Below, piece by piece: positions 1 through 21,028 of a DNA stretch of 64,000 nt. Positions within the stretch are counted from its first letter, which is position 1. Each line of letters starts with the position of its first letter. The notes beneath the pieces are model-generated. The model was not told the origin of the DNA, searched no databases, and saw nothing but the letters and a program-made list of their open reading frames with translations. Source of the stretch: Dermanyssus gallinae (lineage: Eukaryota > Arthropoda > Arachnida > Mesostigmata > Dermanyssidae); assembly GCA_003439945.1 (NCBI GenBank), contig QVRM01005997.1, positions 56,001 through 120,000 of the forward strand, read 5' to 3'. The position numbers and the translations under genes are program-made.

Positions 1-730
1 TCTGTTCCCAGAATTCCTGCGACTGTGCCCGACTCAGTTCATCGCCCAAGTTGAAACGCTTCCCTTTGAGATGTTTTAAGCGGACCAAACTAATGGGGAA
101 GTCGCAGGTCGACAGCTGTCCGAGCTGTAGCGTGAACGCTCAAGCTACTCCCACTTCAACAGTATCAGTCCCTCCGTGAGCAGCCCAGGCTGTTTGCTCT
201 TGATGCAGCAGCGCGCCACTGCGCGTAAACCAACCTGTCGTGGACATCTGTCCACACTTGTCGAGCGCTGGTCCCCACCCTCACTGCTATCATTCACATG
301 ACAGCGACACGCAGATCGGTTCCGATCAGGTCGTTCATCACTTTGTTGATGGGTTCGGCTGTAATTGCCGTGCTTGTCTGAGGTCACCACTTAAACATTC
401 TCAGTCGTTACGAAGTCGGGCACTTCATTTTCTCACCGAGTTGTCGGACCACAGTCTTCTCCGTAGTATACGGCCGCTTGAACACCTTCTGCAGTCAGAA
501 ATCTGATAACACCTCGCTGCTCTTCGATCTTCGAATGTGTTGCAATGGGAACGCTATGATGTCCCCACACGCAATGTCGCGGCAATTGGACGGAGCATGC
601 AAGGATCTGCTTCTCACTTTCGTCATGCGCAGACGTCCGCTGCTTATGCGCACAACCATTCTGAACACTCCATTCGCGTTCCCAACTCGTACCTTATTAC
701 GCTATCCCCAAAGCGGCATATTTAAATGTC
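1..730 (-). mobile_element. Degenerate mariner-family transposase relic
   Basis: Read on the minus strand, the stretch from about 560 to 440 gives a run like AVIRFLTAEGVQAA, the start of the helix-turn-helix domain common in mariner-family transposases, followed near 330 by a segment like MNDLIGTDLRVAV. Near 40-90 a segment like LKGKRFNLGDEL matches the usual stretch after the third catalytic aspartate. The order is colinear but the frame changes several times, stops are present and the catalytic centre is largely missing, so this is an old, internally deleted copy. The element may continue past the left window edge. The family call is by motif recognition and no terminal repeats were identified. 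Confidence 0.6.
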
Positions 731-1714
731 AACCGGTTTGATTGTTACGGCGTTTCGTACCGTTCTATTTTAACGCCCCTTATAATATAAGTCGAAATCG
801 TGCCTGGGTTCTTAGTTTGAGCTTATTCATCGTGATGTAAGTTAAGTAAGGACAAAACATGTATAAACCCCCCTAAAAACGAACACAGAAAATCAAACCA
901 TTGAATACTTGTAGAACAACGCTTGCTTGCATGGCAAATCAGCACATGAACTCCGCTGCCTATAAATATATACGATTGCAAAACACCGAATGATTCAAAC
1001 ATACAAGAATATTTTATTTTTTATATTTATGTAAATCTCATTTTCTCTCTCTCTCTCTCATCTTTGTTTATTGTTCTATGGTATCTTCTTATTAAGTATC
1101 TATATACACAGTGTGCTTTCACATTCACCGTGGGGGCGGGCTCATTTTGTTGAGCCTCTTTAAACTTCGCGTCAACAAGCGGCGGTGCCTTGTAAGTCTT
1201 TATAGCGACAAACATATCGGGCATGCAATCAAACCCTTATGTGCCCTAACAGAGGAAAAGGTAAATCGTCGCTTGCCGGGCAACTGAAAGACAGCACGAT
1301 CTCCAGATTACTCTCGGTCGTTCTTCGAGAACATGCACATGCGTACCATATGTACCGGAGGCCGCCATTGCCGCTTTAGACCGTTGTCCAGACACTTGAC
1401 AGCGATGTACCCCCAAATACAAATACGCCTCACTTAATGATTTTTCTGACTGTCGCCACGTACAAAAACATCCTGATGAAGAAAAACAATTCGCTCTATT
1501 TATGCATCCCTATCCTCTCTCTTTCCTCCGAGTCGGGATTCTGCCTGCTGACCACTCCTTTGCAGGTTGGACGCTTATCACTGCAGCGCGGTTGCTGCAC
1601 TGTGCTCATTCTTTTCCGAAACCATGTTCCCACTACACCCCCCCCCCCTCCCCATGGCACCATAGACATGTCCCTATTAGCGGCATTATAGCAGTCTCAC
1701 GCGCTAGGTATATA

Positions 1715-1757
<43 letters not shown>

Positions 1758-2348
1758 TCAACGCATCAAATAGTCAACACTAAAGTATCCATTGCACATA
1801 CACTCGCCCGCGCACGTTTCAAGCCCATTTTACATTACACCAACAATGCATATCATATAGCCAGCCAGCGTTCTACTCTGTACTGCGCTGTTCGAAACGA
1901 TACGTACATACATATATCAATCATGGTAATTGTAGTAAATCAGATGCCAATCATGATAATGGTAGTCAAACAATCAGATGACAATGATTCTGCTCCGTAC
2001 AGGACCTTCTATTCTGTTCTGATTCTAGATTTTCGCAGCTTCTGCAATCTCGGTGTTGCAACACAGCCTGCCAGTGTCCACAACAAAGACATCTGGCCCA
2101 ATAACTCTGTGTGGTTATTATGTATGATGACAACAGGTTGCGGCTGTTGATGACCCCATCCCACCCTCCCTGTACCCCCGCCGGCCTGAAATGCCAGCAA
2201 GAAATGTCACAAAGGTACTCTTTCAACGATTGGTGTGTACGCGTGCCTATGGCCATCTGGGCCAAATGCTTCGGTATGAATACGTTGTGTTCCGCATTCG
2301 CGTCACTGCACACACACACACACTCCGCTCTTGCGTGTTTCTGTCGCT
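731..2348. other. Intergenic DNA, no gene seen
   Basis: AT-rich sequence with short simple repeats: a (TC)n run near 1045-1060, a C-rich run near 1640-1653 and a (TA)n array at 1708-1754. No conserved coding segment or RNA gene was recognised. It lies downstream of SRP14 and may include its 3' UTR. Confidence 0.5.
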
Positions 2349-9212
<6,864 letters not shown>

Positions 9213-10153
9213 GTCTCCTTCGTGGCGCCTTCGTGGGTCGTGCGAAGACGATCCTCCAAAATCACCACCACTGCCACCACCACCACGACCACGACCACTG
9301 GGTCCGCTGCTGCTGTTTGCTGACGTTTCGCTATTATCGAACGCCTTGCCGCCCGCCCGCCCTACCGTTACTGATGGTGAACTTCTGCTAATATGCTGCT
9401 GCTGCTGCTAATGCAGTTCGCTACGGCTTCTGCTGTTGGCTCGCTACACTTTCTTACAACGACGACGACAACGACGAAATACCCATCGCTGCACACACCT
9501 CGCCCTCCCCGGGTGGTGGAAAGGCAACGATGCAGACAAACTTACATCCAGACAAAGACGAACAGCGTCAACAATAAATAATAACCACCAGCTGCATTCA
9601 TTAATGCTGTGCCACTCGCAGTAGCAGTAGAAGCGGCAGCTGTAGAAGAGAAAAATGTACCACCGCTCCTTCCACTAAGTGCACCACGACACCATGAACT
9701 TTTCCTCTCTCCTTCCGGGCACTCAGAACCATCAGCTACACTTGCAGCAGCACCCGCCGCCGCAGCAACAACAACAACAACAATATTAGAATCATCATCA
9801 ACAACTAGATCAACATTGACCATCCGCCCTTCCACACGACACGGCAGCGGCCAATGTTTGTGTTGTTTGTTTTGGGTGGATGTTTGTGACGCTAAAAGCA
9901 GAACGAGTCGTGCGCTTAAGGCTGTCAGCGTTCCTGCAGCAGCAGCAGCAGCAGCGGCTGGTGATGATGATGATCATTGGTGGTGGTACTACTGCAGCGA
10001 CTGTTGTTGATGATGATGATATATGGTGCTGCCGGTACGACTGATGGTGACAGTGATGATGATGATGAGTATTAGTGATGCTAATGGTGTGGCTGATGGT
10101 AATGATGATTATTGATGGTGCTACTACTACTATTGGTGACGATCCTATGATGG

Positions 10154-10368
10154 TGAGTACTGGTGGTAAGTAAAGTAAAGTTTTCGGGCTGACTCTCAGC
10201 CAAGATTTAACGTCCACGGAACTGTTTTCACATTGCTTCATAGACGAACCCCCATAAATACAAATGTGCAGCGGTGGGGTTTGAACCCGCGCACCTATGT
10301 GTCTCCTCCGGTTGCGAGGCGGAGACTTAATCCACTACGCCACCGGGCTCGACGAGTACTGGTGGTAA
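10154..10368 (-). mobile_element. tRNA-derived SINE, copy 1, with 15 bp target-site duplication
   Basis: The body (10169-10353) lies between perfect 15 bp repeats, GAGTACTGGTGGTAA, at 10154-10168 and 10354-10368. On the minus strand the head has a box A-like TGGCGTAGTGG and box B GGTTCAAACCC. The tail body has GGACGTTAAATCTTGGCTGA and ends in GTAAAGTAAAG-type sequence. The same body occurs at 27641-27827 and 42837-43022. The intact duplication suggests a fairly recent insertion. Confidence 0.93.
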
Positions 10369-10406
10369 TGGTGCTTCTGCTGCTGCCGCTGCTGCCGAGC
10401 ACCACC

Positions 10407-10503
10407 GTAGCAGACGACATTTCCGTTCCCAGTAGCAGACGACATTTCCGTTCCCCGTAGCAGACGACATTTCCGTTCCCCGTAGCAGACGACATTTCCG
10501 TTC
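10407..10503. repeat. 25 bp tandem minisatellite, four copies
   Basis: Four head-to-tail units beginning GTAGCAGACGACATTTCCGT start at 10407, 10432, 10457 and 10482. They are nearly identical. A 25 bp period does not preserve a reading frame, which argues against a coding origin. Confidence 0.95.
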
Positions 10504-11170
10504 GTCGGCGATGGTACAGCGTGTCAGCTCGCGAGAGCGCTAGTGAGCTAAGCACAGCAGCGCGCTAAATGCAGAGCGCCGCGGTACCACCGCGATTGGC
10601 ACTACGGTGGCACCACGAGCGACCGCCGAGGAGTCAAAGCAAGCGGAAAGTGAGGCGAATGAGAGACATGGAGAGGAATAGAGAAGGAAGAAAATGTATG
10701 GAACTGAACAGTGAGAGTCGCTTTCCCCGTTGACACTGATCGATCTGCACCGTTGAGCGCGACTTCCGGACGCAGACAGCCTGGTGACGACGACGACAAT
10801 TGTAACAACGGTGACGTGAACGTGTTTGGCGTTGTTGTTGTTGTTGTTGCTGCTGCGGCTACGGCCTCTTGCGGCGAGGAGGTTAACGACGAGCGAAATA
10901 CGGGAGAGGTGGAAACTGCTGTAAAAATTGTGCCCGCCATCGGAGCGAATGCTCTTGATGTTTGGCGCCCGCTGATCGTGGGCACCGTCGGAGGGGGTAT
11001 GCTTGATTCTTAGTGTAGGGTGCAAACAACGAACGGTCCACCTACTCCTACAACTGCTTTGTTCATCTTCTTTTTCTTCTTCTTGTTCTACTACTTCTTT
11101 GACTTCTTCTACCACTACTGATGATAGCGGTGATGCATAAACCAAATCCGTCTCATCTCCCGCCATAGGC

Positions 11171-13514
11171 TATCGAAACAACATGGACATCTGCACGTCC
11201 TACCAATGCAAACATCTGCTGTCAAGACAAACATCACTTGATATTTAGTTGGTGGCCGCCTAATGTAGTTGTAGGTCAGTCGGTCGTTCGTCTCAGAAGT
11301 GAGGGCCACCGTCTCAATTTGTGGACGTATTGCGTGCTATACGTCGAGAAGCCACTTTCACATCAGCGAGGAGAAAACGCGCACAGACGACGGCCAAGTC
11401 CGCAACGGCAAACGGCGAAACGAATGCTAGGTCTGTCATGTTCTTATCGTCTGAGTGTATATATATATGTATATATATATATACACGATACGTATAATAA
11501 CTCTGCATCAATGATTTTCCATTCGCTGACATATATCATAGACTTCGTAGCAAGTTTTATATACTTTGTATAGGGAATGACACGCGTGACTACTTCACAC
11601 ACATGGATTATTCGTTTCTGCATGTTGTGCTGTGTAGAACTTCACTTCTTAAAGACTACGAGCAAATACGGTCAAAACTTCTGACAGGGTGCGTGTAGTT
11701 TCGTTTTAATAAAAAAATATTCATGGATATATATATATATATATGTATCTTATACTATGCTAAAAAAGTATAAACTAAGGGTAACTTTATACGTGTCTAG
11801 CTAAGTTGTGTAAAGAGAATATGGAGGATGCTCAAAACGTTCCTACTCGAATTGCCTGCAAAATGACCTTTTTGTTTAACCGAGGGAACGCGTTCTCCTG
11901 GCAAAACCGGGCGTCCATCATTGACACAGGGTTGTATTCTCTATTGATCTACCATCTAGAGATTCGCAGTGAACGATACCAAGTAAAGTCCTTCCATCAT
12001 TTATCAACATCATGTAATACCTTGCGAAGTAAAACCTTCTCATCCACTAAATATAGGAGATCCATGAGATTAGTATTTTACCCTTACAATAAAAAAATAA
12101 TATATTGTGTCATGGAACCTCTTCTCCTCTTCTATGAAGTACGGGCGTTGTGTCTGGCAAGGCGTATTGTTACCTCGTACACGCTGGACTGTTCACTTGT
12201 GTATGTAATTATTATAATAATGAATACGTAGTGCTAGTTGGTGTTACGTTAGTATCTAATAAGAGTGAAACTTATAAAGTTGTTCTAGATTTGTAATGTT
12301 TGATCTGGACTATTTGGCGTGATATCAGCGTCTCTAATACAGAATCCTCATTTTTTTAATTGTTTTAAGCAGTCGCACAAATTGTTACCCGTCCTATTAC
12401 GCGTGCGGTCATTGCTCCAATTTACAAAGCTTGTTTTGTATAGAATGTTGTTAGTTTACTGTACAGTGAAGCTTAATGCTGAGGAACCTCTTGCAATTCC
12501 GAAGTGGATATGCTGCGCGCACTTTTAGGCTCCATGCTATGACAAGGACACCTTTTTGATACAAAGAGTACAGGAATTTTTTTAAAACTCCATTTGCTGA
12601 AATATATCGCGTAAACTATTTGTTCTTTCAAGTGTTGCTGAGTATCAGCGTCGAGTCGATTATTATTTTTAAAAAGGCTTTGCAAGGTGGTTTGATATCT
12701 TACTATTATATTATAAAACCCAACACTTTAAGGAGCGGCGGGTCCATCTATCCCTCGAATCCCAGCTTTCTAACGCGATTGTTCAACCCCCTTTTTCAAT
12801 AAAGGAGAGTTTGCATTTTAATCTTCAATCGGGCTTGTCAGATGTTTAGGCCTCAAATCAAAGCGGTTTTCAAAAGCGGTGTAAAGGAATCTTGAATAAG
12901 GTGTCTGTTAGATAAATCTCTACCAACGTTTGAAACAAAATTAATTTAAATAAATATATATATATATTTTTTAGATACAGCATTTCAATTAGAAACAAGC
13001 GACGTTGTTGTGCACACATTTAAATGTAGGACCCTGCCAATTTGAATGTATTTAGTTCAATATATAATTTGGACAGAAGGCAAAATTTAGATAACATGTA
13101 GCGTTTTGCTATGTTTTACTGCTATTTTGCATTGCTTGCACGGTGATGTCGTTCGCGCATATTTGTTATGAGCTGATTCCAGTACGCGCGGTCTACCGAG
13201 AACAGTGGACGAAAACGTTATTTTTCTGTCATGTATTCTACGTATGTATACGAAAGAGTGCGTTTGTTATAAACAATGCAAACAGCCCTACACTCAGTTA
13301 GTTCACTTGTGTGCAGTTGGGTCTCTATCAATAATATAACGTCAAATGTTTGGATGGCTTTTATAAAGCGTACCGCATATAGTTTTGCCGACAAGAAATT
13401 ATATGCCTGATTGCGAGCATCACGTTTTGTTGTATTTGCTTTTAGTTGAACTCATTTCAACCTTCGAAACTTGGAAGTTACGAGCGCCTGGCAGAACGAA
13501 GTGCCATCTTAACC
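11171..13514. other. Intergenic DNA upstream of PARP2, no gene seen
   Basis: AT-rich sequence with small (TA)n runs near 11458-11482 and 11729-11744. An open frame at 11806-12231 has no recognisable motif and is probably chance. The last 100 bases presumably hold the PARP2 promoter; the context AACCATGG at 13511-13518 favours the chosen start codon. Confidence 0.45.
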
Positions 13515-16444
13515 ATGGCGAAGGGCACCTATGATAACCTCATCGTATTGCAGGCAAGTACATGTATTACTGTGGTGAAATGTATCACTAGTTAGTGTAC
13601 TTTAGTAACTTTGTATAATCAGCTCTAATATGTACGTGAACTGTACACACTGATTGAATGACTTAGTCTATTGAACTTAGACTAGCCGAGTACGTAGGAA
13701 TGAAAACACGATAGCCTGCGGTCACCTGTAGAGTGTCACTGGCCTCTTCTGTGCCAGCTGTATTTATTGTCTCACGGAATGTTCTCGAATACAGTAGATC
13801 CGTCTTTGTCCAAATAGACGCTTCTATCGAATCGTCTAGACGTTTCTCGTGCCTACTCGTATCTAACCTTTCTATTGCACGTTCGCCAGCACGTGGCGCC
13901 TAGCCGACAGTCGTGTGTCTACTTGAGTATGGCTAGACACAACAAGCTCATTAGCCTCAAACGAAGTCAAAGATTAAACTTGGTCTCACTAATCACCATT
14001 TAATTAGTTAACTTTTATTAAGATTATTTAGGAGCTTGTTAACATGGTGTCTCTAAACAAGGCATTTTTTTAAGTTTGCTTGGAAACAAAAAGCGAATCA
14101 TTAGGAAGCGATAAATGCGGGATTAGTAGTGTGGGAGGGGCGAACAATCAGCTGTATAGATAGCAATAAAAAGCATATATGTGGCAATATTATACATTTC
14201 AGGGGAAACCAACCGCCAGGTAAGGCTCTCCGAAGCTCAAAAAATGGAAGAATGCAACATGACCTCTACATTAGTCTCTCTCGATTGGTGCCCCTCTACT
14301 TCGTTTTACAAGGTTGACCCCGACCGCTCAGAGAAGTGCTACTACTAAACACAACGAAAGTTATTAACTTATGCGTGTTTGTTTGTGTCGGTATCTATAA
14401 ACGGATTTCTAGGTGTTCCGACCACTGTCGCTGCGGCACTGGTTCGAGGTGGACCCCCTAGCCAACACCCTAAAAGGAAAATTTGTCAACGGAGTGCGCT
14501 GCGAAGTTGCTGAGGCCGTGTGCCTGCCCGAAGGTGGGCAGGTGATTTGGCGTATTTCTGGGATTGCCCAGTGTGCGGAAAACGCTCGCAATCTCGAAAG
14601 CGCCCGAGCTAGAAATATACATCAGGTGAATCTCGGCACCCTGAAGGTGAGTATGCAAGATATAACTATTCTGCCGAGACGTCATAGCAGTGATAAATGA
14701 CTATTGCACCATATGAGTACCGTACACCACGTGAATAGATCGTGTACTACAGTGAACAACTTTTTTTGTTACTCGAAAGTGCATTTAATTTTGTGTTTTT
14801 TTTTGTTCAAGTCACCAAACTAGTTAGCACATCACGACATACAAAATGGATGGCACCTTTATATGCTATAATTGCACTGGCTAACTCCTACAGCGGCAGG
14901 GGAAAATAAATAGAGCTGAGCATTGATGCTAGTAGCTGGCGGATATTTTTCCTAGAGAAATTATCTACATTGGCATTGCTAGTAAGTGGCAGCGGCATTG
15001 GTTCTCGAAATAAGGCGGGATTTGCATCAAATTTTGAACAAGTATGAATACAACGTTGAATGTAAGTTTTGCCTACTGTCGCATATACTGGCTTGCGATA
15101 CACACATGGTATGGACAACCTGCTTATATTAAAGTCTTTCAGACCTTATAGGAATCAGATTCATATAATTTCGTATGCAGTAGTAGTAGCGCAATTCGAA
15201 CGAAATGGTCGGGTCAACCGGAGTTCAAGAAAAATACTGTAAAATCTCAGTACGGGGCTACTGCCAGTCGGGCATTCTGTGTCAATTTTGCGAGGTGTGT
15301 CATGCTCAGGTGCAGCTTTGGTCGACAAACGTGACCTTGGAATTAACTTATTTAACGGTACTCAGTGTTCTTTCTACGGACCATAGACAAGTTGCATGAG
15401 AAACAGCTGTATCAGTACAAACTTGTCGGTAAAGTGGGTGCGTACACTGCATTATCACGTTAGCTGGCAGATTGATCTGCATAGTTTCAGCAACTGAAGC
15501 AGTGATCTGTCGTCGTTATCATTCCAGTATGGTCATTTTGTGCCGCTTTTACCGTTGTCATGGTGGTCATCACCGCGCCTAATAGAAGACATATATAAGG
15601 TCACTGCTAGTTTGAAGAACATGCATACCGTTGTTAGGAGCTCGTCGGAGAGATTCGTAATCAGAGATATAGTAAGGGCAGAGAAAATAAAGAATGCCGA
15701 CGAACGGCAACAAACCGATTCGCTCCCTGACGAGTCGAGAGATTTTGCTTGTCAGTGCAGGCCGGGTATGCTAAGTACGCACGGCAGGAAGGTCACAGAT
15801 GATCTTATCAAGAACTGGGAACAACAGGAGACAATCTGAAAGATCTTATGATGAAGGAATGGTCCTGCGGTGCGTTCCGCAACGTGTCTCAGCTCAAAAC
15901 AAGCATATTGAAGGAGTCCTCTTCGGCTCCTCATAGCAGGAAATGAGGACTCAGCTGACTCGCATGTCTGGACAAAATGTGGCCTTGCAGTTCCAAGGAA
16001 TAGCAGCGGTAGCCGGAAAGAAAGTTAGTACTTTGCTGTCGAATCTTTTTTAAAAAACGTAGTACGACGGATGAACTATTCCACGAGCTCAGGTGGCGAT
16101 TCGGTTACCAAAGGACTTCGAGCAATGGGAAGACTTCGAGCTTGTAGAGAATGTAATTGAACGAGTCAACGAGCTCTTGGCGAATACAAAAGAGCTACGC
16201 GTAGCAGGGGCAATCCCGTGTTACATGACTAGTCAACGTGAGTGATGGGTCGTTAAAAAGCCCTTTGAATGTGTGGCTCGAAAGCACAACGCCCGCATAA
16301 CGGCGACATCCGGGAGAAACAGAAAAGGAGAATCTGCCAAACGAGAAAGATATGCTAGAAAAGCACCGAGTGGCAGGTCCATACTTGTGAAGAAGATACT
16401 CGATGTTCTCAGGCGTCTCCTATGCAGACACCTGAGAACATCGA

Positions 16445-16499
<55 letters not shown>

Positions 16500-19400
16500 T
16501 AGTTATATATATATATATACATTAAGAATGAGAGCACATACTTTCTGTGACTATCGAGGCTGTCGGTCGTGTGACGCATGCCTGGGTTAGCGATATTCCG
16601 ATCAGTTCTCACCGTGCTTACCCTAAGTTTGAAAGATGGCTTTATGCAACAATAATTTCCTCCTCTACTTTTTATTTAAAATTGCTGTCTATACTATTCC
16701 AATTAAGAACCTGTGGTACGTACACCCTTATTTTCAGGTGGACCCGGTAAGAATCTCCTGTGTGCCGAATCGCATTATAACCCGAACCCCGATCAATATC
16801 CTTCGGCGACCGACGATTGTACTGGAGCGAGTTGTCATGCCGAAGCAATCGGAGGAGGAACCGATCCCGAAGCCGGCCTCGAAACTCCGCCGCCGAATCT
16901 CGCTCACTGCTCGCAAGAAGCAGGCGGGCATACGAGGCATTGCGCCTGTCGAGCTGAGGCCCATCGGCGAAGTGATTGCTAGTGCAGAGCTAGACGTGGC
17001 CCGGTACGATGAACCCCAAGCGGAGATCGTTCTTCGGCCCGAACCTTTTGGCGATGACGCGCTCGAAGAGAACGCTACACCCCACACGGGCGAGCCGGCC
17101 TTTACCGACTGCTTAGAGGACGAGATCTGCGTCAAAGAGGAGCCGCTGGACTACGTGGACGAGGTCAGCGTGCAGCAGCAGCATGACGACGCTGCTACCT
17201 CGAACGCTGCTGACGTCGTCTTTGGCGTCGCTATCCACCGGCCGTACGAAGCGGAGCCAGAGCTGGCGAAATGCGCTACGTATAATAATCGTGCTATCCT
17301 GCCCACTGTGTTGGTTGTGAAGCAGGAACCACTGCCCGCTGATTCGTCACCGCTGTACGAGGAGAACAGCAGTTCGGCAAGAGCTGCCAGTTCTGGGCAC
17401 GAGGCAGCCCAGCTTGACCTAGCGAGCTCCGTTCGACGAGCGGCGGCGGCGGTAGAGGGGTCGGCTTCGTCGTTGAACTCGACGAGCAGTTTGGATGGAG
17501 CAGCCAGCCGAAAACGGTTAGCCCGAGAAGAGATCCTCCGGTCCGAGAAAAAACTCAAAGTCGATCACCTCGCCGCTCCGACAGACCGCTGCTCCGTGCA
17601 GCGGCGAGTAATCGACCCGGAATGTGCTGATTTGCAAGGTGTAGCTAGCGTGTACGTTGAAAGTAAGTGATCGCTGCCTGTCGTCGTTCGCACTTATAGA
17701 TATTGTGTGATGTGATGAGGTCTGTGAAGCTATTGGAGGACTGGCTTGTTCATTTAGTTGTTGACAGTTTCTACAGATGTATGCAATCTGCTATATATAA
17801 GCAACTTGATATGCAACACTTCCATTCTACAAACAAAATAATCACTACGATTTGGTTATTTTACTTGCACTTCGCTGTATTAAGTGACTATTGAAACACA
17901 GAGACAACAATTAGCGAAGGTATACATGTGGTATGTGTTTTTGTGAACTAATTTGTATACACGTAAATTCATACTTCCGTAAATGCTCACTGTAGGCTTA
18001 ATTATAACAGTTCGTATTAGAGCATGCAGTCCGTTTATTTTGTTAATTAACGCTCTTGCATTGTGTGTGTCAAATTAGATCGACGCTTATGTGTGAGTTT
18101 CAGCTTCCGACATTCAATCTAGGACGTTTTTCTTTTTCGTTTTGGTTTGAAATGATGTATCTTGACCATTCGATATATTCTGTTTGTCCGATGCTTGGAA
18201 GTGTATTATTGGGTCTAACAAAAAAAATCGGATTTTAATGATTCTTTACGGACAAAACCGAATTTTTTTTTGTAGCCCCTATATTTATTTTAGCACTGTG
18301 CCATTAGTAGCATGCTTGTATATATATTTTTTTATTTTGTTTGCTTTGGGGAATCTGTAAACCCGCATGCGTAAATTTCGTTTCTTTTTTTGCATCTCTT
18401 GTATTGGCTTATGTTTATCCTTTATGCTTATGTGCGTTTTTGTGTACGTATGCACGTGTCCTTTTGTTTGCGAATGTGTAATGATCCGCAGACGGCGATG
18501 TCTATGACGTGATGCTGAATCAAACGAACGTCGAATTCAACAACAATAAGTACTATTTATTGCAACTGGCTAAGGCAAACGACCGTGACCAGTTCTATGT
18601 GTGGTTTCGTTGGGGCCGTGTTGGCAAGAGGGGCCAGAACAACCTCATTCCGTGCGCATCTAATCTCGACAAGGCCAAAAGCTTGTTTCATAAAAAATTC
18701 TATGACAAAACGCTGAACAATTTCGACGAACGGAGTAACTTCGAGAAGGTGCAGGGCAAGTACGATCTCGTTCAGGTGTGCCTCGACGAAGCCGATTCAC
18801 AGGTAAGCAAAGCCTAAATCGGACGCCGTATGTGTGCATTTTATCGCTTATTTGATGCGCATCTGCTTTCCTACGTAACCTGTTACGTACTTTATAGAGA
18901 TATACAATGGTCACGCTTATTTTTCAGAAATCTTCGTGTACTATTGTTTTGTAAGCATGCATCCCGCCCTCTGTTTTCAGCTATAACAGACAATCAAAGA
19001 TCGAATACATTATATAAATATAAAACTAATAAATAGTCAAGTAGCTTACACGTTAAGTCTTCACATGCAGACACTGAGCTCGAAAATGTATGTTAGTCGT
19101 AATGTGCACATATGGCAGACCTAAAGAGCGTTAAGGTCTTCTAAACTTTAGATCCTCTGACTTTATTGGCGCTTAATTTAATGCTTATTACACCTTATGT
19201 TTTTGCCTACGATTAGACTAATCTACTTTCTACTACTTGTTCCACTTTAAATTGCTGTAATTGCAGGTATTAAAGGAGGAGGTGGCCAAGTTAAGCTCTG
19301 TTAAGCAAGAGGCGGTCCCGTGCCACCTAGAGCCTGAATTGATGAGTTTCGTCGAGCTTATATTTAGTGTGAAAAAAATGGAAGCGGTTCTCAAAGATTT

Positions 19401-19549
19401 GAACTTTGATTCGAAGAGGTCTCCGCTGGGCAAGCTTACTAAACAACAGATCGCTGCTGGTTACGCTGCTTTAAAAATGATCGAGGATTGTGTGAGCAAC
19501 GGAATCCGCGGAAGGAGGTATTTATATACATCTATACATTTTATACACG

Positions 19550-19581
<32 letters not shown>

Positions 19582-20990
19582 TATACATTTTATACACGTA
19601 TATATATATATATATATATTTATAAATGCCTCTTAATATTGTTAGCAGTATACATCGAATGTTGTGCGAAATCTGCACTGATCCTATGTAGTGTGTACGA
19701 GATTGTATCGACGCTGTGCCTATTTCGGTGCACACAAGTATATGGTATCTATCAATATTACAATCTCCACAAAATCTACACACACAACCATCGACCACAA
19801 CACTGTCCACTCAAACACACCTGGTGATGGTATCCGTGCCATGTCACTCGATAAACTAGTGCTTGGTTCTTCTGATCTCCTCTCTTCCATTTGTCCGAGC
19901 AAAACGCTGGTCCGTCCGTATCGTTATTGGACGCAGACTCCACGTTGCGTATCTCCCGAAACTCCCTATATCCTGTGAGTACGGCTTCACTAGGTGGCAG
20001 TCCGTCTAGGACAAAATCCTCTGTAAGGGTTCGTTCGAGGGATCGCACTGACGAGCACTCTGTATAAAATACCTACATCACTCGTAGTGTCAAGGTTATA
20101 TAACAGCGCTAAAGAAAAGCTACCTATTGAGCAACAAGGATTCCTCTTCGGGCGACCAACCGAAGATGCTCTTAACTTCCTGCTGGACTATGTGGAACGA
20201 CGTCGCCAAAGCAAAGAAATGACGTATACCGCATTCATAGATTTTAAGATCGCATTTGACTCTGTCCCAAGGGACCGTCTTTTAGAGATAATTCGTAGCA
20301 AAATTTTATTACGCGGAGCAATGTACAACCTTGTCCAGGACATGCTTCAATACAACTCCATCGTAGCTGAGAACGGAGATCGTTGCGTCAACGACACCAT
20401 AACGCAAACGGTAGGATTGGCCTAAGGAGATCCTCCTAGTCCGTTTCTTTTTATAATGTACATAGCAACCCTATAGGATCTTCAGCGCGAAGCAAAAGCT
20501 CCGCACGCCTTCTACGCAGATGACCTAGTCATCCTCGCAAAGTTGCGTAAACATTTGCAGTATTTCCTGAACAAAACAGTTAATTGGTGCAAAGAGAACA
20601 AGCTAACAATCAACATAGCTAAAACAAAAGCTTTTCGATTTAGCCGAGGAGGGGCATCTGCCGCAACCGACCGCCGCATCAAAATGAATGGCACTGGATT
20701 GGAGATCGTCAGCCACATTTTTTATCTCGGCGTTACATTGACACCGAGACTGTCTTTTAGCAGACATGTCGAGATAATACTACCTAGGGCAACAGCAACT
20801 GTCATGCATCTCGGTGAATTTCGAGATATCGACCTGAAGACAGCGCTATACATATTTAGACCAAAAATTGTCCGTATTGTATGATGCGGCCTGCCTGTAC
20901 TAGCAGCTTTTCTCACTATTAGTGATCTGAAAAGGCTAGACCGTTTAAAGGCATTTTATATTAAGCCCAATACAGAGGATATATTGTATA

Positions 20991-21028
<38 letters not shown>

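Larger units (their letters stand above)
9213..11170. other. GC-rich simple-repeat region upstream of SRP14
   Basis: Runs of CCA, GCA, GAC and GAT/ATG trinucleotides dominate 9260-10140 and 10780-11120. They give open frames of poly-Val, poly-His or poly-Asp on several frames at once, the signature of repeats rather than of a gene. The region abuts the SRP14 start codon and probably contains its promoter and 5' UTR. No conserved coding segment was recognised. A SINE and a 25 bp minisatellite lie inside it. Confidence 0.5.

Noticed and set aside
9542..11166. Possible low-complexity protein genes rich in Val, His, Asp or Ala
   Set aside because: Trinucleotide repeats keep several frames open on both strands, and no splice structure or conserved segment supports a gene.
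11806..12231. 141-codon open frame upstream of PARP2
   Set aside because: No recognised motif, ordinary AT-rich composition and no splice context; probably chance.
15540..16230. Extra PARP2 exon in intron 2
   Set aside because: The frame is broken by stops and the flanking exons already join in phase without it.
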